Source: Clostridia bacterium
Lineage (GTDB): Bacteria; Bacillota; Clostridia; Acetivibrionales; DSM-2933
Length of the DNA: 64,000 nucleotides
Direction: 5' to 3'
Assembly: GCA_026418275.1 (NCBI GenBank)
Contig: JAOABQ010000112.1
Coordinates: 1 to 64,000 of the forward strand
In this document: in pieces, positions 58,692 to 64,000 of the stretch
How the letters are laid out: each line of letters begins with the position of its first letter
Numbering within the stretch: position 1 is the first letter of the stretch
Notes under the pieces: model-generated
What the model was told of the DNA's origin: nothing
Database searches by the model: none
Seen by the model: only the letters and a program-made list of their open reading frames with translations
Made by a program: the position numbers and the translations under genes

Positions 58692-60488
58692 ATGAAATTA
58701 AAGGAGAAAATATCGGCCCAAAAAAAGGTGCCGGAAAAGGAGTTGTCAAAGCATGAGTCCAAGAAATTGGGCGAATTGACATCAACGAGTATTTGTGGAA
58801 ATGATATCAGTTCAAGCTGTCTTTATGTTGCAGGGATATCCATTGTTTTTGCAGGATGCCTGGCGCCCATTGCACTACTTATTGTAGCGGTTTTGTTGTT
58901 CTTTTACCGCAAAATATATGCGGAAGTAGGAAGTGCGCTGCCATTAAATGGGGGTGCTTACAACTGTCTTTTAAACACTACCTCTAAATTTAAGGCAAGT
59001 ATTGCTGCCTGCATGTCCTTACTGTCTTATATAGCCACTGCCGTAATATCCGGAATGACCGCCGTATCCTATTTAATGACCATCGTGGATAGCAATATGC
59101 TCAATAAGATTTACGGCACCATCATTGTCCTTGCGATTTTTGCAATATTGACCATTATAGGTATTGGAGAATCGGCTGTTGTAGCCACTGTTATATTTGT
59201 ATTTCACATCATCACCTTAGCGGTGTTTGTTATCTTTAGTATAGTTTATGTACCGCAGCATTTGGATATTTTTCAGCAGAACTGGAATATCCCATCCACC
59301 AATGACCTCATGAAAGGATTATTCTTTGGTTTTTCTGCAGCACTTTTAGGCATATCCGGATTTGAGTCTTCCGCCAATTTTATTGAAGAACAAAAACCGG
59401 GCGTGTTTGTTAAAACCCTTCGAAATATGTGGGTTACCGTATCCATATTCAATCCGCTCATTGCATTTCTCTGTTTGGGGATTATGCCGATTAAACTGAT
59501 TGATGAAAACAAGGATTATTTGCTTTCCTCAGCGGCCGGGTCTATGGGATTGGGATGGCTTAAGTATCTGATTACCATCGATGCCACACTGGTTCTTTCG
59601 GGAGCGGTATTGACCAGCTTTATCGGAGTTATTGGTCTCGTTAAACGTATGGCGCTGGACCGTTGTCTCCCGCAGTTTTTACTTAGAACAGGTAAGAGAA
59701 ACACAAATTATCTAATCATCCTGGCGTTCTTTTTACTTTGTACATCCATTATTGTTTTGACAAACGGAGATCTTTTAACTTTGGCAGGGGTTTATACTAT
59801 ATCCTTCTTAGGTGTAATGAGTCTATTTGCCATTGGAAATATGCTTCTAAAAGCAAAAAGGGATAAATTAAAAAGAAGTTACTATGCAAGTTGGCCGCGT
59901 GTGGTATTTGCTTTTATATTGACTGTAGCGGGTATTGTGGGAAATATTCTCCTGGAACCTAAATATTTGCAATACTTTTTAATCTATTTCGTACCTGCCA
60001 TTACCCTTGTGATTATTATGTTTGTACGGATTCGGATCCTGAAGTTTGCACTTTCTGTTGTGCGTTATATCAGTGATTACTTCAATAAAATCAATCATAA
60101 GGTAGCGCGTTATATTATTCATAAAATAGATCAAATTAGGGATTTGAAAATCATCTATTTTACGAATGGGGATACCCGGTCGGATCTCATAAAGGTAATG
60201 CTTTATGTAAAAAACAATGAGCTTACAAAGAGCATAAAGTTCATCCATGTGTATGATAAAGTAACGAACATTCCCGAGGATTTGGAAGCGGATATAAAAT
60301 GGGTGGATGACGCTTTTCCAAAGATAAAAGTAGATTTTGAACTGGTTCAGGGGTCTTTTGGACCTGAAATCATCGAGATGATTTCTAAAAAATATGGGGT
60401 TCCGAAAAATTATATGTTTATAGGTACTCCGGGTGAACATATTCCATATTCTATGGAGCATTTCGGTGAGGTCAGATTGATTATTTAA
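58692..60488 (+). CDS. APC-family amino acid permease with C-terminal cytoplasmic domain
   Basis: 598 residues. ATG at 58692 follows AAAGGAG by six bases. About twelve membrane helices; early conserved parts are LTSTSICGNDISSSCLYVAG and LPLNGGAYNCLLNTTSKFKA, which match the APC (amino acid-polyamine-organocation) superfamily, and FGFSAALLGISGFESSANFI is the helix 6-like segment. Residues about 490-598 make a soluble USP-like alpha/beta domain (KIIYFTNGDTRSDLIKVMLY, PKNYMFIGTPGEHIPYSMEH). Substrate is unknown. It is a single gene followed by a long inverted repeat. Confidence 0.85.
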   Translation: MKLKEKISAQKKVPEKELSKHESKKLGELTSTSICGNDISSSCLYVAGISIVFAGCLAPIALLIVAVLLFFYRKIYAEVGSALPLNGGAYNCLLNTTSKFKASIAACMSLLSYIATAVISGMTAVSYLMTIVDSNMLNKIYGTIIVLAIFAILTIIGIGESAVVATVIFVFHIITLAVFVIFSIVYVPQHLDIFQQNWNIPSTNDLMKGLFFGFSAALLGISGFESSANFIEEQKPGVFVKTLRNMWVTVSIFNPLIAFLCLGIMPIKLIDENKDYLLSSAAGSMGLGWLKYLITIDATLVLSGAVLTSFIGVIGLVKRMALDRCLPQFLLRTGKRNTNYLIILAFFLLCTSIIVLTNGDLLTLAGVYTISFLGVMSLFAIGNMLLKAKRDKLKRSYYASWPRVVFAFILTVAGIVGNILLEPKYLQYFLIYFVPAITLVIIMFVRIRILKFALSVVRYISDYFNKINHKVARYIIHKIDQIRDLKIIYFTNGDTRSDLIKVMLYVKNNELTKSIKFIHVYDKVTNIPEDLEADIKWVDDAFPKIKVDFELVQGSFGPEIIEMISKKYGVPKNYMFIGTPGEHIPYSMEHFGEVRLII

Positions 60489-60551
60489 AATTTATATTAA
60501 ATCTCTCGCAGGTAAATGATTTTTTATTGAAATAAAAATGTATAAACTTTT

Positions 60552-60690
60552 AAAATGAGGTGCTTTATAGATAACGAAGTGTAAACATAGTAAAATTCGA
60601 GAGATGAAATACCTGGTTTACGTGGTCTTTCAGAAATCGAAATTTTACTTTTACAGTTCGTTATCTTTAGTTATCAAGTACCTCATTTTT
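60552..60690. repeat. Large imperfect inverted repeat / stem-loop (about 140 bp)
   Basis: The left arm (60552-60602) carries AAAATGAGGT, GATAACGAA and GTAAAATTCG, and the right arm (60638-60690) carries the complements CGAAATTTTAC, TTCGTTATC and ACCTCATTTTT in reverse order. Arms are about 50 bases and mostly paired. It acts at least as a terminator for the permease gene and looks like a MITE or mobile hairpin. Confidence 0.75.
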
Positions 60691-60916
60691 AATTTGCGGG
60701 TATACCCCTCAAAAAACACCTTTTAAAACGGTTTGATTTACGGTATACCATTCAAATCAAGGGGGCTTATTGTAATATACGGACATCATAAGTAAGTCTG
60801 CTTCCATACTCAACTGATTTTATTTTATAAAATATTTATAAACCTTGGGTCAATTACATATATTTATAACACGAAAAAAAACAGGCTTCAAATTTTATAA
60901 TAATATGGTGAGTGTG
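60691..60916. other. Promoter region of the carboxypeptidase gene
   Basis: No gene; the ribosome binding site (GGTGAG at 60908) is weak. Confidence 0.35.
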
Positions 60917-62125
60917 ATGAATTTGGACAATAAGAAGGTTAGAATTGTATTAGGGCTCGTATTAATAGTATTGTTCACTTTTCAATGGGTTTGTGCAGAT
61001 GATTTTAATGAAAACGAACCGTGTGTTGACACCTTTTCAAAACATGTTCAATCGGTAAATAACGGAATCCCTGTCATTGACTCAACTTCTGCGATTGTTA
61101 TGGATATGGAAAGCGGAAGAATCCTATTTGAAAAAAACGGGAATTCCAAAAAAAATATTGCCAGTACCACAAAAATTATGACGGCCATTGTAGCCATAGA
61201 AAACGGGAATTTGGAAGATACTGTGGTAATCAGTAAAAGGGCTGCTTCTGTTTGGGGATCTACCATAAAACTCAAAGAGGGAGAAGAGCTTACATTAAAA
61301 GAACTTCTTTACGGCTTGATGCTAAAGTCAGGAAACGATGCGGCTATTGCCATCGCAGAACATATCGGCGGCAGTGTTGAGGGGTTTGTAGAGAGGATGA
61401 ACCAAAAGGCTAAAGACCTTGGTGCAGTAAATACTTCTTTCAAATCACCCCACGGACTTGATATGGAAGGACATTTTTCTACAGCACACGATTTGGCAGT
61501 GATTACCCAGTATGCTTTGAAAAATACCACATTCTCAAAAATTGTGGGTACAACCAGCTTTTCCATTACCGGAAGAAGCTTGCAAAATACCAATGAAATG
61601 CTGAGTATCTATCCGGGAGCAGACGGTGTAAAAACGGGCTATACAGGTGGAGCCGGAAGATGCCTGGTTGCTTCCGCTACCAGAGACAAATGGCGGATTA
61701 TATCCGTTGTGTTGGGCTGCCCCACAAGAAATAAGCGGGCAGACGCAAGTAGAAAAATTTTGGATTATTCATTCAATAATTATAAACCCTATGTCCTGTT
61801 AAAGGAAAATGAAAGTATTATAAGACTTCCTGTCTTGAAGGGGATGGAAGAGGATGTACCGATTTTGGCCGGAAAAAAAATCAAATTACCCATTAGAAAT
61901 GACGAGGAATCTCTCATCAAAAGAGAGGTAGAACTGCCGGATATATTACAGGCACCTGTGAGTGATGGGGCGGAAGTTGGGAAAATAAAGTTTCTGGTAA
62001 ATGGTAAAGTGATTGCCGAATCACCCTTAAAAGCAGGCTATGATGTAAGGCGAAAAGGAATCCTTGATTATCTCGGTGATATTTTTAAGGAATGGAGTAT
62101 TGTACTTAGGGGAGAGATGTTTTAA
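60917..62125 (+). CDS. D-alanyl-D-alanine carboxypeptidase (PBP5/DacF-type, S11)
   Basis: 402 residues with a signal peptide (about 1-27). The S11 active-site motifs are present: Ser83-Thr-Thr-Lys86 (ASTTKIMTAIVAIE), Ser138-Gly-Asn (LKSGNDAAIAIAEH) and Lys239-Thr-Gly (GADGVKTGYTGGAGRCLVAS). The C-terminal beta domain (residues about 300-370) and an amphipathic C-terminal helix match PBP5 membrane anchoring. It trims the terminal D-Ala of peptidoglycan pentapeptides. ATG 60917 is preferred; ATG 60905 is also in frame. In spore formers DacF-type proteins act in cortex formation, but this is not resolved here. Confidence 0.9.
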   Translation: MNLDNKKVRIVLGLVLIVLFTFQWVCADDFNENEPCVDTFSKHVQSVNNGIPVIDSTSAIVMDMESGRILFEKNGNSKKNIASTTKIMTAIVAIENGNLEDTVVISKRAASVWGSTIKLKEGEELTLKELLYGLMLKSGNDAAIAIAEHIGGSVEGFVERMNQKAKDLGAVNTSFKSPHGLDMEGHFSTAHDLAVITQYALKNTTFSKIVGTTSFSITGRSLQNTNEMLSIYPGADGVKTGYTGGAGRCLVASATRDKWRIISVVLGCPTRNKRADASRKILDYSFNNYKPYVLLKENESIIRLPVLKGMEEDVPILAGKKIKLPIRNDEESLIKREVELPDILQAPVSDGAEVGKIKFLVNGKVIAESPLKAGYDVRRKGILDYLGDIFKEWSIVLRGEMF

Positions 62126-62298
62126 ATTAAGTAATTAAATCTTGTTTGATGCCAAGCAGATCCAATGGGGATGGCTTGGAAAGCAGAATGGTAGGGATTT
62201 TCGAAGCTTTATATAGAAACTTTTAATGGTTTGTTTTATAATGTCAAAAAGAGATTCACTTTTTAATTTGGTTATCTTGAAGGAATGGAGAATACAAA

Positions 62299-64000
62299 TG
62301 AAAACCTTACTTGTAGCACTAAATTCAAAGTATATTCACTCATCCCTTGCAGTTTGGTACCTTAAAGCAAGCTGTGGCCCTTTATGCGGAGATGTCAAGG
62401 TTATGGAATTTACCATCAATGACCAGCCGGATGCGGTTTTAGCTTCAATTTATAGGGAGCATCCGGATAACGTCGCATTTTCCTGCTACATTTGGAACTT
62501 TGGGATGGTTACAAAAATTGCCCAAAATTTAAAAAAGGTTTGTCCCGAAATTAAAATCATACTGGGAGGACCGGAGGTTTCCTTCGATCCCGGTAAAATC
62601 ATGGAACAATATTTTTTTATTGATTATATTGTCACAGGAGAAGGGGAGATTGTACTAAACGAGCTTTTAAGCGGGATATCCGAGGGACAGGCAGTTGAAC
62701 CTTACATTGACGGTCTTTGGTGGCGAAATGAGGCCAGTGTGGTAAGTGGTAAAAAAGCCAAGCTTATAGAAGAGCTTGATTCCATCCCGTCACCTTATAC
62801 CGACGAAATGATCCACGCTTTGGGAAACAGAATTGTATACTTTGAGTCATCGAGAGGGTGCCCGTTTTCTTGTGCCTACTGTATTTCCTCCACCTTTGAA
62901 GGGGTTCGGTATTTCTCCATGGAAAGAGTAAAAAAAGACCTGAAAAAGCTTGTTAAATCCGGTGTCCGTCAGGTTAAATTTGTTGACAGAACTTTTAACT
63001 GCAATAAAATAAGGGCAAAGGAAATTTTTAAAACCATTATTGAAAACTATAAGGATATTAATTTTCATTTCGAAGCGGCAGCAGACCTTTTCGATGAAGA
63101 AATGCTGGAAATCCTCAGGGCCGCAGAGCCTGGATTAATTCAGTTTGAGATCGGTATACAGTCCACAAACCTTAAGACTTTGGAAGCAGTTACCCGCAAA
63201 ACTTCCCTGGAAAAGGTGTTTAACTATATTAGAAGAATTCGGGAAATGGGGAATATTCATATTCATCTGGATTTGATCGCGGGATTACCCTATGAGGATT
63301 TTGAGTCTTTTGGAAAATCCTTTGATGAGGTTTATACACTAAGTCCTCACCAGCTTCAATTGGGATTTTTGAAAATGCTCAAGGGGTCCAGAGTACGGAA
63401 TGAGTCTGATCTATTCGGTTATCAATATCGTCTTGACCCACCCTATGAAGTTTTATGCAGCCAATTTTTATCCTATGAGGAGATGCTTCAATTAAAGGGG
63501 ATTGAAGAATTGGTAGACCGGTACTACAATTCAGGTAAGTTTATAGAAACCTTTCAATATGTAATGGAATTGTTTTATCAAAGACCCTTTGATTTTTTTC
63601 TAGCCTTTAGTAAGGTGTGGGAACAAATAAACCAGGCAGTAGCCGGAAGAGACTTATATACCCTGCTTTTGGAATTTGTGAGAAACAGATTTCCAAAGGA
63701 GGAGGCTGATTTCATTGGAGAATTGCTTAAATTCGATTATCTTTGTTCGGATAATACCAATAATCTGCCGAGGGGCCTAAATAGAATAGAAATCCCGGGA
63801 TTTAGGGAAAAGTGCTTTGCCTTTTTAAAGGAAGAAGAAAATATTAAAAGGTATTTAAATGGCTATCTGGGGCTTCCGTCCAAGCAGATTATAAAAACAG
63901 TTCATTTTGAGGTGTTTCATTTTGATGTAACCGGGAGGGCAAGCGCCTCTTCATCCAAGGAAAAGGGGATTGTGGTTTTATTTGACTATAAAAAGAAGGA
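62299..64000 (+). CDS. B12-binding radical SAM protein (DUF4080-type), truncated by window edge
   Basis: At least 567 codons are open to the right edge. GGAG lies eight bases before ATG. Residues about 1-130 form a cobalamin-binding-type Rossmann domain (KTLLVALNSKYIHSSLAVWY; NLKKVCPEIKIILGGPEVSF; DYIVTGEGEIVLNEL). The radical SAM cluster follows in ESSRGCPFSCAYCISS (CxxxCxxC), then FDLIAGLPYEDFESFGKSFD-type barrel strands. The C-terminal part fits the DUF4080-like extension seen in many clostridial members. Such proteins do methyl transfer or other SAM chemistry; the substrate is unknown. Confidence 0.93.

Noticed and set aside
1..64000. CRISPR arrays or complete insertion sequences
   Set aside because: I looked for regularly spaced repeats and for intact transposase genes and saw neither. 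Only repeat fragments and inverted repeats are present.

Overview
The window is an AT-rich, low-GC Gram-positive (Bacillota) chromosome segment, most likely from an anaerobic, spore-forming, polysaccharide-degrading clostridium close to Acetivibrio/Ruminiclostridium/Pseudobacteroides (Clostridium cluster III). The grounds are Pro-Thr linkers, a type I dockerin, CBM5/12-like modules, SLH domains, AGGAGG-type ribosome binding sites with occasional TTG/GTG starts, a tRNA-Leu, a lysine riboswitch, and neighbouring M16-peptidase, lgt and rodA genes. The genus is inferred, not proven.

Layout. Positions 1-8900 are accessory: a ParB-domain fragment, a secreted PPC-domain protein, a sugar-binding lipoprotein, a small cystatin-like protein, a broken response regulator and a Thr-rich protein with seven propeller-like repeats, separated by long non-coding stretches with hairpins and a 70-bp inverted repeat. 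Positions 9200-23300 hold a secreted metallophosphoesterase, a BlaI/M56 signalling pair with two intact operators, a decayed MerR/TipA-type regulator that keeps its promoter, a histidine phosphatase, a large S8 protease with PA14, Kelch and CBM modules, and a frameshifted HEAT-like protein. Positions 23260-30940 hold a TetR/membrane-protein operon, two hypothetical proteins, a four-gene ArsR-type operon (DGC zinc-binding protein, ArsR regulator, SCSS permease, thioredoxin-like protein), a LuxR-type HTH remnant, tRNA-Leu(GAG) and a DUF624 membrane protein.

Positions 30970-33740 are a lysine-riboswitch-controlled dapA-dapB-ACT operon. A chemoreceptor follows, then a segment in which two copies of a 107-bp two-hairpin repeat bracket a YdcF-type protein and lie beside two paralogous 61/65-residue proteins. 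Positions 38600-43500 carry PilZ, YkgJ-like and membrane proteins and a secreted dockerin/CBM multidomain protein.

Positions 44857-53283 are one 8.4-kb gene for a 2808-residue surface protein: signal peptide, three SLH domains, Ig/PKD-like region, long Thr-Pro linker, RHS/YD repeats and a C-terminal tail after the RHS core. The last 10 kb is more housekeeping-like: an inactive/active M16 peptidase pair, lgt, a RodA/FtsW-type protein, an APC permease, a D-Ala-D-Ala carboxypeptidase and a B12-binding radical SAM gene that runs off the right edge.

For novelty, the strongest candidates are the two-hairpin CTAG-ended repeat with the small paralogues, the SLH-RHS protein with an unrecognised tail and no evident immunity gene, the cystatin-like protein, and the MerR-type operator that has outlived its regulator gene.
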